NCBI RefSeq assembly: GCF_023631325.1
Contig: NZ_JALQDG010000036.1
Span: 62,001 to 126,000, forward strand
Source: Caballeronia sp. INDeC2
GTDB taxonomy: Bacteria; Pseudomonadota; Gammaproteobacteria; Burkholderiales; Burkholderiaceae
Direction of reading: 5' to 3'
DNA: 64,000 nucleotides
Part shown: positions 35,883 to 45,321 of the stretch, piece by piece
How positions within the stretch are numbered: the stretch's first letter is position 1
Layout: every line of letters begins with the position of its first letter
Notes under the pieces: model-generated
Told to the model about the DNA's origin: nothing
Database searches by the model: none
What the model saw: the letters and a program-made list of their open reading frames with translations, nothing else
Program-made: the position numbers and the translations under genes

Positions 35883-37223
35883 TCAAGGACGGCGCGCGCC
35901 GCGCGTCTGGCTCGTCAGGTCGCCGTGGTGCATCGCGAGCGCGCGCAGCGACGGCCACATGTGCATGTAATGCACCATGAAGCTGTCGCGGCTCTGGAAT
36001 TGGTACGGCGTGTTGATCGTCATGCAGTCGAGCAGATCGCGGCTCTCGGCGAGGCCGTGCCGTTGCAGGACCTTGATGAACACATCCTGATCGCCGCCGC
36101 TCGCATACGTCGACGATTTATCCGCGATTGCGCCGATCGTCTGTTCGATTTCCGTCAGCACGTCGAGGTTTTGCTGCGTGTTGCGAAAGCCCATGATGCC
36201 CGAGTTGAAATGCCAGCTCACGTCCGTCGCGATCACGCGGTCGCGGTTCGTCAGGAGCGGTTCGAGCGGCTTGCTTTGATCGACGACGAGCACGTCGGCA
36301 TCGATCCAGAAGATCCATTCGTGCTCGGGGAGATGGCGCAGCAAGACCCACGGCTTGATCCAGTTGCCGCTCGCGCCCGGCCCCGCTTCCGGCGGCACTT
36401 CGCGATACAGATGCAGCGCATAGCCGTGCCGCTCGCAATAGCGCCGCAGATTGCGCTCGGCGATGGCGCCGTATTCGCGGATATTCGGCGTGTAGAGCAT
36501 CGCGAGCGCAATCGGCGCGTCGCCGTTCACTGCCTCGTAGCGCGCTTCACCGGCTTCCAGCGTCGGCAAGTCGAGATACGGCAACCCGCGCCTTTGACGA
36601 TCGTTGATGTGCTCCGCGAGCAGATCGCGCAAGTCGGCGAAAACCGGCTGGTTCTTTGGCGCGCCGGGAATGTCCGCGAGCGCGAGCGCGAATGCGGGCC
36701 ATTCGGACCAGACCGGAGACACGTCCAGCCCGGCAAGCACGACGGGCACATGACCTCCGATCGCGACGTTGAACGCCAGCGGATCGAGCGCGCGCAGCAA
36801 CTCGGACTCGCTGGCAAGCGTGCGGCCGCCGAACTTCGCGCCCTCGCAAAGACGTTCGACGTGCGCGCGCGCGGCGGGTGTATTGCGCCAGAGCTGGAAC
36901 GCCGCCATCACACCTTCGGCCTCTTCGTTGCGATATGCGACGACGCAGTCCCGGCCGTCGTCGTGCATGAACGTCTCGCACGGGACGTCGCGCAACAGCA
37001 GGCAGTCCTGCGTGAGCAGCAGCACGAGATCGCCCTCGGCGCTTGCACGCAGCGTTCGCAGCAGCACCTGATACTTCTGCAGCATGCGCAGATGCGGCCA
37101 GCCGATCGCGCTCGTTTCGACGTAATCGTGCGCATAGGCATGCCGCGCGCAATAGCGGCGATGATTCTCGAACGATGCGCGCGCGTTGTCGTCGGCGAAA
37201 AAACTGATGACGCGGGTTGTCAT
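35883..37223 (-). CDS. Putative glycosyltransferase with two tandem GT-like halves
   Basis: The protein has 446 residues, starting after GGAGCATCGCC. Residues 1-200 and 240-446 look homologous: ENHRRYCARHAYAHDY (about 18-33) mirrors ERNLRRYCERHGYALHLY (about 255-272), and LVLLLTQDCLLL mirrors WIFWIDADVLVV. The C-terminal half has a DxD motif (DADVLV) and FNSGIMGFRNTQQN, as in GT34-like galactosyltransferases. The N-terminal half lacks DxD. It is cytosolic with no signal. The acceptor is unknown. Confidence 0.65.
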   Translation of the reverse strand: MTTRVISFFADDNARASFENHRRYCARHAYAHDYVETSAIGWPHLRMLQKYQVLLRTLRASAEGDLVLLLTQDCLLLRDVPCETFMHDDGRDCVVAYRNEEAEGVMAAFQLWRNTPAARAHVERLCEGAKFGGRTLASESELLRALDPLAFNVAIGGHVPVVLAGLDVSPVWSEWPAFALALADIPGAPKNQPVFADLRDLLAEHINDRQRRGLPYLDLPTLEAGEARYEAVNGDAPIALAMLYTPNIREYGAIAERNLRRYCERHGYALHLYREVPPEAGPGASGNWIKPWVLLRHLPEHEWIFWIDADVLVVDQSKPLEPLLTNRDRVIATDVSWHFNSGIMGFRNTQQNLDVLTEIEQTIGAIADKSSTYASGGDQDVFIKVLQRHGLAESRDLLDCMTINTPYQFQSRDSFMVHYMHMWPSLRALAMHHGDLTSQTRGARRP

Positions 37224-37306
37224 GGCGATGCTCCGGGATATGCGTTCCTATCCGGGCGATTCTGGTCCCATAGTCGAGGCGCGAGCAAGCGCAACGACAG
37301 TTTGTT

Positions 37307-37972
37307 TCAGTCAGGTTTGCGTGCGTTGCGATCGTTTCGCGAAACGGCGGCGCGCCTCGGCAGCGTGGCGATGAACTGATCGATCGCCGCAAAGAGCGCC
37401 GCACTGCGCACGCCGTCCTGCGCCTGAATCGACAAGCCCGCGAACAGCGTCATGCACAACGCGGCGAGCGCCGGGACATCGGTACGCGCGTCGAGTTCGC
37501 CGTTCTCGACGCCTCGCGCGAGCCGCGCCGCAACGATCGACGCCACCTCGCGCCTGCGCTTGTGCATCTCGCTGCGCAACTGCGCATGTTCGGCGCCGAC
37601 GGACATCGCGCCCAGAAAGATCATGCAGCCGCGTGGATTCGGCGCGCCGGTGAACAGCTCGACGCTCGTGCGGAACATCGCGCGCAGGCCGTCGCATACC
37701 GATTCGTGCGCCTGCAACTGCCTGAGCGCCGCGCCGCCTTCCGCATCCGTGTAGAGCTCGACCGCCTCGCGGTACAAATCTTCTTTGCTGCCGAACGCGG
37801 CGTAGAGGCTCGGCGAGTTAATGCCCATTGCGTCGACGAGATCGGCCATCGAGCAGGTGTCGAAGCCCTTGGCCCAGAACACTTCCATTGCGCTTCGCAA
37901 GGCCGCCTCGCGATCGAACGCGCGCGGCCGGCCGCGCGTCTTGTGCTGCGTCTCCCGCATTTCCGACGACAT
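37307..37972 (-). CDS. TetR-family transcriptional regulator
   Basis: The protein has 221 residues, starting after GAGGAGCGAGAG. The N-terminal HTH (RSAMEVFWAKGFDTCSMADL, then INSPSLYAAFGSKEDLYREA) is at about 24-70. The C-terminal ligand domain includes NPRGCMIFLGAMSV near 110, typical of the TetR_C_16/AcrR-like group. It is divergent from a small exported protein gene, with two similar palindromes between them. Confidence 0.9.
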   Translation of the reverse strand: MSSEMRETQHKTRGRPRAFDREAALRSAMEVFWAKGFDTCSMADLVDAMGINSPSLYAAFGSKEDLYREAVELYTDAEGGAALRQLQAHESVCDGLRAMFRTSVELFTGAPNPRGCMIFLGAMSVGAEHAQLRSEMHKRRREVASIVAARLARGVENGELDARTDVPALAALCMTLFAGLSIQAQDGVRSAALFAAIDQFIATLPRRAAVSRNDRNARKPD

Positions 37973-38031
37973 CTCTCGCTCCTCGCGCGCGCCGTGCCAG
38001 CGATTGATACGCGCAGTGAAATTCTGAATTA

Positions 38032-38047
38032 TGTGTCGATCGTAACA
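38032..38047. promoter_or_regulatory. TetR operator candidate 1
   Basis: TGTGTCGATCGTAACA is an imperfect palindrome (6 of 8 pairs) around CGATCG. It lies in the TetR-exported protein intergenic region. Confidence 0.5.
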
Positions 38048-38086
38048 AAATAACTGGACGCGGTCACGCGTCGATGTTTAAATATA

Positions 38087-38102
38087 TGTATCGATCGCTA
38101 CA
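38087..38102. promoter_or_regulatory. TetR operator candidate 2
   Basis: TGTATCGATCGCTACA is a near-perfect palindrome (7 of 8 pairs) that resembles site 1. It lies 32 bp before the small exported protein gene, overlapping an AT-rich promoter-like stretch (TTTAAATATATG). Confidence 0.6.
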
Positions 38103-38133
38103 CAAATCTCGGAACCTTCTTAGGAGTATCGTC

Positions 38134-38406
38134 ATGAAATCGACTTTGTCCGCGCTTGCCGTCGCGCTGCTGCTTATGAGCCCGCTGATGTCGTTCGCGC
38201 AAACCACCGCGACGGCGGCGTCGCCCGCGCCGTATTCGGTGTTCGTCGACCAGCCGACCGGCTTCACCTTCGTGAAGATGCCGTCGGGATGGAAGTTCGT
38301 CGGCGCGGTGTCGAAGGACGAAGCGCAGCATGTGCCGGCCAACGTGTTGACGTCGGTGTTGCCTGCCGATTCGGCGCGCGCCATCGATACCGCATCGGTC
38401 AAGTAA
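38134..38406 (+). CDS. Small exported protein
   Basis: The protein has 90 residues, with its start after TAGGAG. Residues 1-23 are a signal peptide (LLLMSPLMSFAQ cleavage region). The mature part, about 67 residues, contains YSVFVDQPTGFTFVKMPSGW, which looks like a conserved core. It is periplasmic or secreted with no known function. It is controlled most likely by the divergent TetR protein. Its stop is 3 bp from the stop of the convergent Nit1C flavoprotein gene. Confidence 0.75.
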   Translation: MKSTLSALAVALLLMSPLMSFAQTTATAASPAPYSVFVDQPTGFTFVKMPSGWKFVGAVSKDEAQHVPANVLTSVLPADSARAIDTASVK

Positions 38407-38409
38407 GCG

Positions 38410-39684
38410 TCACGCGCACGTAATCGACACGGCATCGGGCGCGCCCGCGCGCTCCGCGCAGATCGCATCGACGAGGTATTGCGCATCGCGCGCTACGCCC
38501 GAGAAGCGGCCCGATCCCCACGTGTGCAGCCACGGCAGGCCGACGAAATACAGCCCCGGAACCGCCGTCACCCCGCGTAGATGCGAAGGGTGCCCGCGTC
38601 CGTTGAACACAGGTGCGTCGAGCCAGCCGAAATCCGGCGTGAAGCCGATGCACCACACGACAGCTCCGATCCCGCTCGCTTCAATATCCAGTTCAACACG
38701 CTCTTCAGCCGGATGCCACAGCGGTTCGTAACGCGCGGCAGGCGGCGCATCGATGCCCTGCTTCGCGATGAAGCCGTCGATGCTCGCATTGATGCGGTTG
38801 TAGGTATCGTCGGCATCGTCGAGATTGGCGCGCAGATTCGGCGCGAAATGCAGCTTGCCGTCGCTGAAATCTTCCAGACGGCCGAACAGTTCCATGCCTT
38901 CCAGCGCGAAGTGGCGCAAGTCGATGTCGCGTCCGCCGTCGCGCCCCGTGACGTAGTGATTGGTGTTGTCACGCACGCCCTCGCGCAGCGGATGATCGGT
39001 CACGGGCATGTCGTAGTAGCGCATGTCGGCGAGCCAGTCGACCACATCGCGGCCGCGATAAAAACGGGCGCAGCGCGGCGCCTCGCCCACCGCGAGATGC
39101 ACCTTGCGGCCCGACAGATGCAGATCCTCCGCGATCTGCGCGCCCGACTGTCCCGAGCCGACGACGAGCACCGCGCCCGGCGGCAACGCATCCGCATTGC
39201 GATAATCCGACGACTGCACCTGCGCGATACGCGCGGGCAAACGTTCGGCCATGCGCGGCACGATCGGCGTGTGATAGCCGCCCGAGGCCACCACGATCTG
39301 ATCCGCCGTGAACTCGCCGCGCGTGCTTTTCACGTGATAGCGTCCATCCGCGCCACGCGCCACGCGCGTGACCGCCGCGCCTTCGAGCACCGGCGCATTC
39401 ACCTTCTCGATGAAGCCATCGAGATACGCGATGATCTCATCCTTCTTCATGAAACCGTGGGGGTCCGCGCCGTCGTACGGATGCCCCGGCAGCGCGCATT
39501 GCCAGTTCGGTGTCACGAGGCAGAACGAGTCCCAGCGTTGCGTGCGCCACGTATGGGTGACGCTGTGCTTTTCGAGCACGAGATGATCGATGTTCGCCTG
39601 CTGCAAGAAGTAGCTGACCGACAAGCCCGCCTGCCCGCCACCGACGACGATCACGCTGCAATGCGTTGACTGGACGTTCGACAT
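38410..39684 (-). CDS. Nit1C flavin-dependent oxidoreductase (MSMEG_0569 family)
   Basis: The protein has 424 residues, starting at 39684 after GAGGAT. FAD-binding VIVVGGGQAGLSVSYFLQQA is at 11-30. A second dinucleotide motif, VLVVGSGQSGAQIAEDL, is near 172, and the flavin-monooxygenase-like YFVGLPWLHTWGSGRF near 390. It is the last gene of the Nit1C operon, a conserved nitrilase-centred cluster linked to cyanide assimilation in Pseudomonas. Its exact reaction is not established. It is cytosolic. Confidence 0.88.
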   Translation of the reverse strand: MSNVQSTHCSVIVVGGGQAGLSVSYFLQQANIDHLVLEKHSVTHTWRTQRWDSFCLVTPNWQCALPGHPYDGADPHGFMKKDEIIAYLDGFIEKVNAPVLEGAAVTRVARGADGRYHVKSTRGEFTADQIVVASGGYHTPIVPRMAERLPARIAQVQSSDYRNADALPPGAVLVVGSGQSGAQIAEDLHLSGRKVHLAVGEAPRCARFYRGRDVVDWLADMRYYDMPVTDHPLREGVRDNTNHYVTGRDGGRDIDLRHFALEGMELFGRLEDFSDGKLHFAPNLRANLDDADDTYNRINASIDGFIAKQGIDAPPAARYEPLWHPAEERVELDIEASGIGAVVWCIGFTPDFGWLDAPVFNGRGHPSHLRGVTAVPGLYFVGLPWLHTWGSGRFSGVARDAQYLVDAICAERAGAPDAVSITCA

Positions 39685-39709
39685 TTGCGCATCCTCTTCG
39701 ACAAATGAA

Positions 39710-39994
39710 TCAATCGAGCGCGAGCACGGTGACGCGCGCCTCGTGGGTAGCCATGAAGCGTCTCGCGTCCTCTTCGATGCGCGCGAGCTGATCGAGCGCC
39801 GCTGAGCACGCGAAGCCGTACTTTTCGCGCACGCGTTCCGAGCCGATATTGAGCGCCTCGCGCGAGCGCGCGACGAAATCGCCGACGCTATAGCTTTCGC
39901 CCGCCGTGAAGAACTCGCCGACGACGGTCGATGGCGAATAGCAATTCGCTTCGATGCCATCCGGCCAGCGAATTCGAAAGTGCATGACTGGCAT
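39710..39994 (-). CDS. MSMEG_0570 family nitrogen-starvation-type protein
   Basis: The protein has 94 residues, starting at 39994 after AAGGAAA. MHFRIRWPDGIEANCYSPST at the N-terminus and FVARSREALNIGSERVREKYG in the centre match the MSMEG_0570 family, always found in Nit1C clusters. It is small, soluble and of unknown function. It sits between the glycosyltransferase and flavoprotein genes, 13 and 25 bp away. Confidence 0.85.
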   Translation of the reverse strand: MPVMHFRIRWPDGIEANCYSPSTVVGEFFTAGESYSVGDFVARSREALNIGSERVREKYGFACSAALDQLARIEEDARRFMATHEARVTVLALD

Positions 39995-40007
39995 GATCGC
40001 GTTTCCT

Positions 40008-41162
40008 TCAAGCGTTGAGCTTGCCGTAGATGTCGAGATGCCGCGACGCGCTCGCCTGCCATGAGAAGCGGTCGAGCAGCCCGGGCACGGCATGAGCGAA
40101 GTCGATGCCGCTCGCGCCGTCGATTGCTTTGACGAGCGCATCGGTGATCGAGGACGCGTCGTGAGGATCGGCGAAGACGCAGGTCGTATCGTCGAGATAC
40201 TCGGTGAACGGCGCGACGCGCGACACGATCACCGGCCGCTCGCTCGCCAGCGCTTCGAGCACGACGAGCCCGAAACCTTCGCGCAGCGAGATCATCGAGA
40301 CCGCGTCGGCCAGCCGATACAGCGCGGGCATCGATGCATCGGAGAGCGCGCCGGTCACGACGACCGGCGTGCCTTTCGCGCTCACGTCGAGTCGAAGTTC
40401 GGCGGCGCGCGCGAGAAAGCGGCGCGTATATGAATCATGATCGAGCAGGCTCGCGCCGCCCGCGAGCACGAGTTGCGCCGAAGGCAGTTGGGTATGCAAC
40501 GATGCGAACGCATCGAGCAGCATCGACGTATTCTTGCGCGCCTCGATGCCGCCGACCGCGAGCACCACTGGCCCCGCGCCGATGCCGAAACGTTCGCGCA
40601 ACGCATCGCGCTCATTGTCGGACGATGCGACGTAGCGCGTTCGGTCGATACCGTTCGTCACCGTCAGCGCCGCGATGCCGTATCGCGAACGCATCGTGCG
40701 CGTCCATGCATCGCTCACGCAGAGCACGGCGTCGGCGTCCTGCCATGCGCGTCGTTGCCAGTGCGCGAGTTGCGCATCGTCGAAATGATCGAGATGATGA
40801 ACGGTGCGCACGAAGCCGCGAATCTTGCCCTGCGCTTTAAGCTCCGCAAGCGCATTTCCGCCGATGCTGTCCTGCGCATGCAGCACGTCGTAGCGACTCA
40901 CGTTCTCTTCGACGAGTGCATGCTTCAACGCGCAAATGCGTTCATCGACCACGCCGACGAGACTGCCCCGCGCGCCTTCTATAAGCGCCAGCACTACACG
41001 GCAAGGCGACGCACGGAACATCGCTTCGCCCGCGCGGGCCGGCGCGAATAGCGTGACCTCGTGTCCTAACGCATGCAATGCGCGCCCGAGTTCGAGCGTA
41101 TGCACGACGCCGCCGCGCGGGTTCACCGAATGCGTGAGCAGCGCGATGCGCATGCGGTTCAT
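40008..41162 (-). CDS. Nit1C glycosyltransferase (MSMEG_0565 family)
   Basis: The protein has 384 residues; ATG at 41162 overlaps the upstream stop (ATGA). It is a GT-B, GT4-type enzyme: HSVNPRGGVVHTLELGRAL near 11-29, VGGIEARKNTSMLLDAF near 203, and the EX7E-type donor site SLREGFGLVVLEALASE near 300. It presumably glycosylates a small Nit1C product, but the acceptor is unknown. The family is specific to Nit1C clusters. Confidence 0.85.
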   Translation of the reverse strand: MNRMRIALLTHSVNPRGGVVHTLELGRALHALGHEVTLFAPARAGEAMFRASPCRVVLALIEGARGSLVGVVDERICALKHALVEENVSRYDVLHAQDSIGGNALAELKAQGKIRGFVRTVHHLDHFDDAQLAHWQRRAWQDADAVLCVSDAWTRTMRSRYGIAALTVTNGIDRTRYVASSDNERDALRERFGIGAGPVVLAVGGIEARKNTSMLLDAFASLHTQLPSAQLVLAGGASLLDHDSYTRRFLARAAELRLDVSAKGTPVVVTGALSDASMPALYRLADAVSMISLREGFGLVVLEALASERPVIVSRVAPFTEYLDDTTCVFADPHDASSITDALVKAIDGASGIDFAHAVPGLLDRFSWQASASRHLDIYGKLNA

Positions 41163-42109
41163 CGCGCGCATATGAACGGCTCCTCGCGCAGATTCCACAG
41201 CAACGCACGTTCCAAATCTCGTTCGATGACGACCTCGCGCGACGCATCCACTTCGCCGATCACCGCGCATGCAAGCGAGTGCGAAGCGAAGCGCGCGAGA
41301 ACTTCGTCGACATGCTCTCGGCGCACGGAGAGCACGAACCCGAAGCTCGGAAACGCCGTGATCCAGCGTTCGATATCGACATCGGCGGGGCGCGGCAATG
41401 CATCGAGATCGATGCGCGCGCCGACGTTCGAGCATTCGAGCAGCATCAACGCGGTGCCGAGCGCGCCCGCCATGCTGATGTCCTTGGCGGCCTCGCACAG
41501 GCCGTCTTCGGACAGCGCGGGCAGCAGCTCGAAGTCCGCGCGCGCACGGCCATCGGGCGCGCCGACCGATGCATTCCAGAACGGATACGGCTCTTCGAAT
41601 TGGCCGCGCAGATCGACGGCCATGACGAGCGCATCGCCGGGACGCGCATCGAAGCTCGTCAGCAGCTTGCGCGCACGCCCGACGATTGCGACCGCGAGTT
41701 GCGCGCCATCGCTGCGCACATTGCTGTGCCCGCCGACGATCGGCACGCCATACGCCGCCGATGCCGCCGCCATGCCCGCGAGCACGTCGCGCGCGTCGTC
41801 CTCGCTGCCGCTCCACAATGCATCGACGACGGCGATGGGACGGCCGCCCATCGCATAGATATCGCTGACGTTCACCATGACGCCGCTATAGCCCGCGAAC
41901 CAGGGCTTCGTGCGAACGAAGTCGCTCACGAGACCTTCGATGGCGAAGAGCATGTAGCCGTCGCCATCGGGAATCGCCGCGCAATCGTCGCCTATCGCGA
42001 TGCCTTGGGCGTCGTGAGGCAAGCGTGAGAGCACCTGCGAGATATCGCGCTTGTGACGAAAACCGCGGGTCTCGCGCAAGCGCTCGACCAGTTCGACGAG
42101 CGCGCTCAC
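41159..42109 (-). CDS. AIR-synthase-related protein (sll0787/MSMEG_0567-type, C-terminal part)
   Basis: The protein has 316 residues from a GTG at 42109 that overlaps the GNAT stop (GTGA). It is a PurM/AIRS-like ATP-binding protein: AIGDDCAAIPDGDGYMLFA near 37, VMVNVSDIYAMGGRPIAVVD near 76, and PIVGGHSNV near 117. In some genomes it is fused to the GNAT domain as one sll0787/MSMEG_0567-type protein; here the two parts are separate, overlapping genes. It probably performs an ATP-dependent activation step. Confidence 0.85.
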   Translation of the reverse strand: MSALVELVERLRETRGFRHKRDISQVLSRLPHDAQGIAIGDDCAAIPDGDGYMLFAIEGLVSDFVRTKPWFAGYSGVMVNVSDIYAMGGRPIAVVDALWSGSEDDARDVLAGMAAASAAYGVPIVGGHSNVRSDGAQLAVAIVGRARKLLTSFDARPGDALVMAVDLRGQFEEPYPFWNASVGAPDGRARADFELLPALSEDGLCEAAKDISMAGALGTALMLLECSNVGARIDLDALPRPADVDIERWITAFPSFGFVLSVRREHVDEVLARFASHSLACAVIGEVDASREVVIERDLERALLWNLREEPFICAR

Positions 42110-42666
42110 GACACTCTCCGCGCCAGCGCGACGAAGCCGCTTTGCGGCGTGACGCAAGGCGGATACGCATCGAGCTGCGCGCGCATCAGATGATGCGGCC
42201 GCCCGAACAGCGTTTCCTCGCTGAGCGACGTCCAGCTCAGACGCTGAAAGAGCGGCACGTTCTGTGCCTGAACGTGCGCGAGAAACGTCTCGCAACCCTG
42301 CGCATGCGCGCTCGACACGGCAAGCCGTATGAGCGTCGCGCCGATCTTCGCGTGCGAGCGAAACGCCGCGTGCACCGCGAGCCGCGAGCCGAGCCAGACG
42401 CCCGGTTCGCTCTCGTGGATACGCACCGTGCCGACGACCTGCTCGGGGATGCCTGCGACGCAACTCAACGCGACGAGCAGTTGCGCGCGCTCGTCGATCT
42501 CGTCGCGATCGTTGCCGACGAACACGCCCTGCTCGATGCAGAACACCGCGCGCCGCAGCTTGTATGCTTCGTGCGCTTCCCACGGCAGCGTCGCCCATTT
42601 CACGCGATATTCGACCGGCGTGTATTCGAGCGCGAGCGCATCGCCTTCAAGGGCATCGACGAACAT
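42106..42666 (-). CDS. Nit1C GNAT-family N-acetyltransferase
   Basis: The protein has 186 residues, with ATG 42666 and GAGG 7 bp upstream (a GTG two codons earlier overlaps the radical SAM stop). The GNAT core is visible: VVGTVRIHE near 90, GSRLAVHAAFRSHAKIGATL near 104-123 in place of the classical Q/RxxGxG/A loop, and QNVPLFQRLSW near 150. It belongs with the AIRS-like gene as the two halves of the MSMEG_0567 protein. The acyl acceptor is unknown. Confidence 0.82.
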   Translation of the reverse strand: MFVDALEGDALALEYTPVEYRVKWATLPWEAHEAYKLRRAVFCIEQGVFVGNDRDEIDERAQLLVALSCVAGIPEQVVGTVRIHESEPGVWLGSRLAVHAAFRSHAKIGATLIRLAVSSAHAQGCETFLAHVQAQNVPLFQRLSWTSLSEETLFGRPHHLMRAQLDAYPPCVTPQSGFVALARRVS

Positions 42667-42668
42667 GA

Positions 42669-43739
42669 TCACACCTCGTACGATGAAAGCGACGAGCACG
42701 CGCCGCATTTGCCGCAGCCCGCCTTGATATCGGCGGAACGCATGCCGGCATCGGCCAGCATCGCGCCGATGGGTGCGAGCACCGAACGCATGAATTCGGG
42801 CGCGGGCGCGGGATGATCTTCGAGCGGCGTGCCGCTGATCGGCACGAAGGGCACGACGAACGGATATACGCCAATGGCGATACATTCACGGGCCGTATCG
42901 ACGATGGCCTGAGCGCTATCGCCGAGTCCGGCGAGGATGTACGTGCTCACCTGCCCGCGCCCGAACACCTTCACCGCGGCTTCGAACGCTTGCATGTAGC
43001 GCGACACCGGCACCGTCGCCTTTCCCGGCATGATGCGTTCGCGCACGGCGGGCGTCACGGCTTCGAGATGCATGCCGAGCGTATCGACGCCGCTCGCCTT
43101 CATGCGCTCGAACCAGCGATCGTCGTCGGGCGGCTCGCATTGCGCCTGGATCGGCAGATTCACGGCGGCCTTGATCGCGAATGCGCTTTCGCAGAGGATG
43201 TGCGCGCCGCGATCGGGCGTCGGCGGCGTGCCGGTCGTGAGAACCATGTGCTTCACGCCGTCGAGCAACACGGCCGCGCGGGCCACTTCCGCGAGCTGCT
43301 CGGGCGTCTTGCGCGCGATCGTGCGCCCCGCCGCGAGCGATTGACCGATCGCGCAGAACTTGCACGACTTGCGCCGGCTCTCGTAACGGATGCATGTTTG
43401 CAGGACCGTCGTCGCGAGCACGTCGGCGCCGTGCAGCGTCGCGATGTGCGAATACGGCACGCCGTCGAGCGTCTGCATCGAATAGAAACGCGGCGCCTTC
43501 GGAAAGCTGATGTTCGCGATCGGAATGGCGTCGCGCATGAGCGCGCTGTTGCCGTGCGCATCGGGTCGCCCGGCGACGAACGGCGACTCCCATGCCGTGC
43601 TCGTGTGCACGGGCACCATGATCGTCACGCCATCGACGATCACCGCCTTGTGATCCGACGGCCCCGCGCCGCCGCGCCGGCTCGCGACACCCGCGCGCGG
43701 ATCGACGAGCCGCAGGCCAGTCGATTGAAGCTCAGTCAT
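42669..43739 (-). CDS. Nit1C radical SAM protein (MSMEG_0568 family)
   Basis: The protein has 356 residues; ATG 43739 overlaps the nitrilase 3' end by 8 bp. The cluster-binding cysteines occur as [14 protein letters not shown] near 120, i.e. CX9CX2C instead of CX3CX2C. SAM-domain features follow ([13 protein letters not shown] near 170, [15 protein letters not shown] near 222, YILAGLGDS near 267). An extra Cys cluster, CGKCGACSS, closes the protein. It is an oxygen-sensitive cytosolic enzyme with unknown chemistry in Nit1C. Confidence 0.88.
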   Translation of the reverse strand: MTELQSTGLRLVDPRAGVASRRGGAGPSDHKAVIVDGVTIMVPVHTSTAWESPFVAGRPDAHGNSALMRDAIPIANISFPKAPRFYSMQTLDGVPYSHIATLHGADVLATTVLQTCIRYESRRKSCKFCAIGQSLAAGRTIARKTPEQLAEVARAAVLLDGVKHMVLTTGTPPTPDRGAHILCESAFAIKAAVNLPIQAQCEPPDDDRWFERMKASGVDTLGMHLEAVTPAVRERIMPGKATVPVSRYMQAFEAAVKVFGRGQVSTYILAGLGDSAQAIVDTARECIAIGVYPFVVPFVPISGTPLEDHPAPAPEFMRSVLAPIGAMLADAGMRSADIKAGCGKCGACSSLSSYEV

Positions 43740-44739
43740 CAATTGCCGGCTCGACGCCGGCAGGTTCTCTCTCGCGCTCATCGTCGTGGGTGTCCTTGAA
43801 AGATGTGACGGGCGATGCGGGGCGGTCGTTGATCGCAAGACTCAGCAACTCGGGACGCGCGTAGTGGCCGACGGAATCCATCATGCGTTTGCGCTTCGTG
43901 ATGAGCGACATGTCCAGATCCGCGACGACCATGCCCTCGCCCTCACGCAACGGCTCGGCGAGATGCTGGCCTTCGGGCGAAACGATCGCCGTGTTGCAGC
44001 CGCCGCGCAGCGCGCGCTGAAGATTCGGATCGGGCGTGATGGCTTCGATCTGCGCATCGGTGAGCCAGCCCGTCGCATTGACGACGAAGCAGCCCGACTC
44101 CAGCGCGTGATGGCGGATCGTCACTTCGATCTGTTCGGCGAAGATCGGCCCGACGAGCGAGCCGGGAAACTGGCTGCAATGAATCTCTTCGTGCTGCGTC
44201 ATCAATGCATAACGTGCGAGCGGGTTGTAGTGCTCCCAGCACGCGAGCGCGCCCACGCGCCCCACGTTTGTATCGACGACCTTCAGGCCCGCCGCGTCGC
44301 CTTGTCCCCAGATCATGCGTTCATGAAACGTCGGCGTGATCTTGCGGCGCTTGAGCGCGAGCTTGCCGTCCGTATCGAAGATGAGCTGCGTGTTGTAGAG
44401 GCTGCCGTGATCGCGCTCGTTCACGCCGAGCACGACGACCATGTTCGCGAGCCGCGCGCGTTGGGCGACCGCCTGCGTGACCGGCCCCGGCACCACGACC
44501 GCCTGCTCGTAAAGCTTCATGTGATCCGCGCCCGATGCGACCGGAGCGCGCACGAACGAGAAATACGGGTAATACGGCACGAAGGTTTCGGGGAACACGA
44601 TCAGTTGCACGCCACGCGACGCGGCTTCGTCGATGGCCGCGCATACGCGCTCGAGCGTGCCGCCCGGATGCTCGAAGTCCGGCGCGATCTGCACGGCGGC
44701 GGCGCGCACGATGCGTTTCGTCGAAGGCGTCTCGGCCAT
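43732..44739 (-). CDS. nitC: Nit1 nitrilase
   Basis: The protein has 335 residues of carbon-nitrogen hydrolase class 1. The catalytic triad is visible: Glu in [13 protein letters not shown] near 48, Lys in [19 protein letters not shown] near 131, and Cys in [15 protein letters not shown] near 165. It hydrolyses a nitrile to an acid and ammonia. Nit1 is the namesake of the cluster and, in cyanide-assimilating Pseudomonas, is needed for growth on cyanide. It lies 5 bp after the sll0783-family gene. The symbol follows the Pseudomonas nitABCDEFGH naming from memory. Confidence 0.9.
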   Translation of the reverse strand: MAETPSTKRIVRAAAVQIAPDFEHPGGTLERVCAAIDEAASRGVQLIVFPETFVPYYPYFSFVRAPVASGADHMKLYEQAVVVPGPVTQAVAQRARLANMVVVLGVNERDHGSLYNTQLIFDTDGKLALKRRKITPTFHERMIWGQGDAAGLKVVDTNVGRVGALACWEHYNPLARYALMTQHEEIHCSQFPGSLVGPIFAEQIEVTIRHHALESGCFVVNATGWLTDAQIEAITPDPNLQRALRGGCNTAIVSPEGQHLAEPLREGEGMVVADLDMSLITKRKRMMDSVGHYARPELLSLAINDRPASPVTSFKDTHDDEREREPAGVEPAIDD

Positions 44740-44744
44740 GATCG

Positions 44745-45227
44745 TCACACGGTCCACGTATGGATGATGAGCGCGTTCTCCTTGCGATGAAGCAACTGGA
44801 GATCGAGCACGTCGAGCGGGTTGATCGGACGGATTCCTTCGATCAGCGACGCTTCGCCGTGTCCATACAGCGCCTGCAACGCGAAGCGGCATGCGTAGAC
44901 CTTGCCGCCTTCTGCCATGAACTTCTGCAGTTGCTTGTTGAAGTTGAGATGGCCGGGAAAGGCTTCGTCGCCGAGTGTCGGGAAGCCCCGTTGTAGGCCG
45001 AGCGTGACGCCGGGGCCATAGAGCAGCACGGACGTGTCGAAGCCCTTGCGTTGCAGGCGCGTCGCCTGCAGCAGATTCACGAAGCCGATGGAGCCTTCGA
45101 ACGCGACCGTATGAAACGTGACGAGCGCTTTCTCGCCGGGTTCGGCCTTCACGTCCTCGAAGACCTTCTCTTCGTAGTCGACCAGATAATCGCCGTTCTT
45201 GTGAAGCGGTTGACTGACTGCGGGCAT
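44745..45227 (-). CDS. nitB: Nit1C sll0783/MSMEG_0572-family protein
   Basis: The protein has 160 residues, starting at 45227 after GGAGAAATGCC. The family core [20 protein letters not shown] is near 33-52, with [20 protein letters not shown] near 103-122. The fold resembles DsrE-like proteins. It is the first gene of the Nit1C operon, and its function is unknown. The upstream gap holds repeats that probably bind the divergent MocR regulator. Confidence 0.87.
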   Translation of the reverse strand: MPAVSQPLHKNGDYLVDYEEKVFEDVKAEPGEKALVTFHTVAFEGSIGFVNLLQATRLQRKGFDTSVLLYGPGVTLGLQRGFPTLGDEAFPGHLNFNKQLQKFMAEGGKVYACRFALQALYGHGEASLIEGIRPINPLDVLDLQLLHRKENALIIHTWTV

Positions 45228-45302
45228 GGCATTTCTCCGTGGTTGTCGTAGCGATGACGAACGCTCAAACGCAACGGATATGCCAATGATTGGCCCGCGA
45301 AA

Positions 45303-45321
45303 TGCAATCACTTTGCGATCA
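45303..45321. promoter_or_regulatory. Paired TGCRATCA repeats, Nit1C side
   Basis: TGCAATCA (45303-45310) and TGCGATCA (45314-45321) are direct repeats 11 bp apart, about 75 bp upstream of nitB. They match three further copies near the MocR start. Direct repeats at helical spacing are typical of MocR/PdxR-type sites. Confidence 0.6.
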
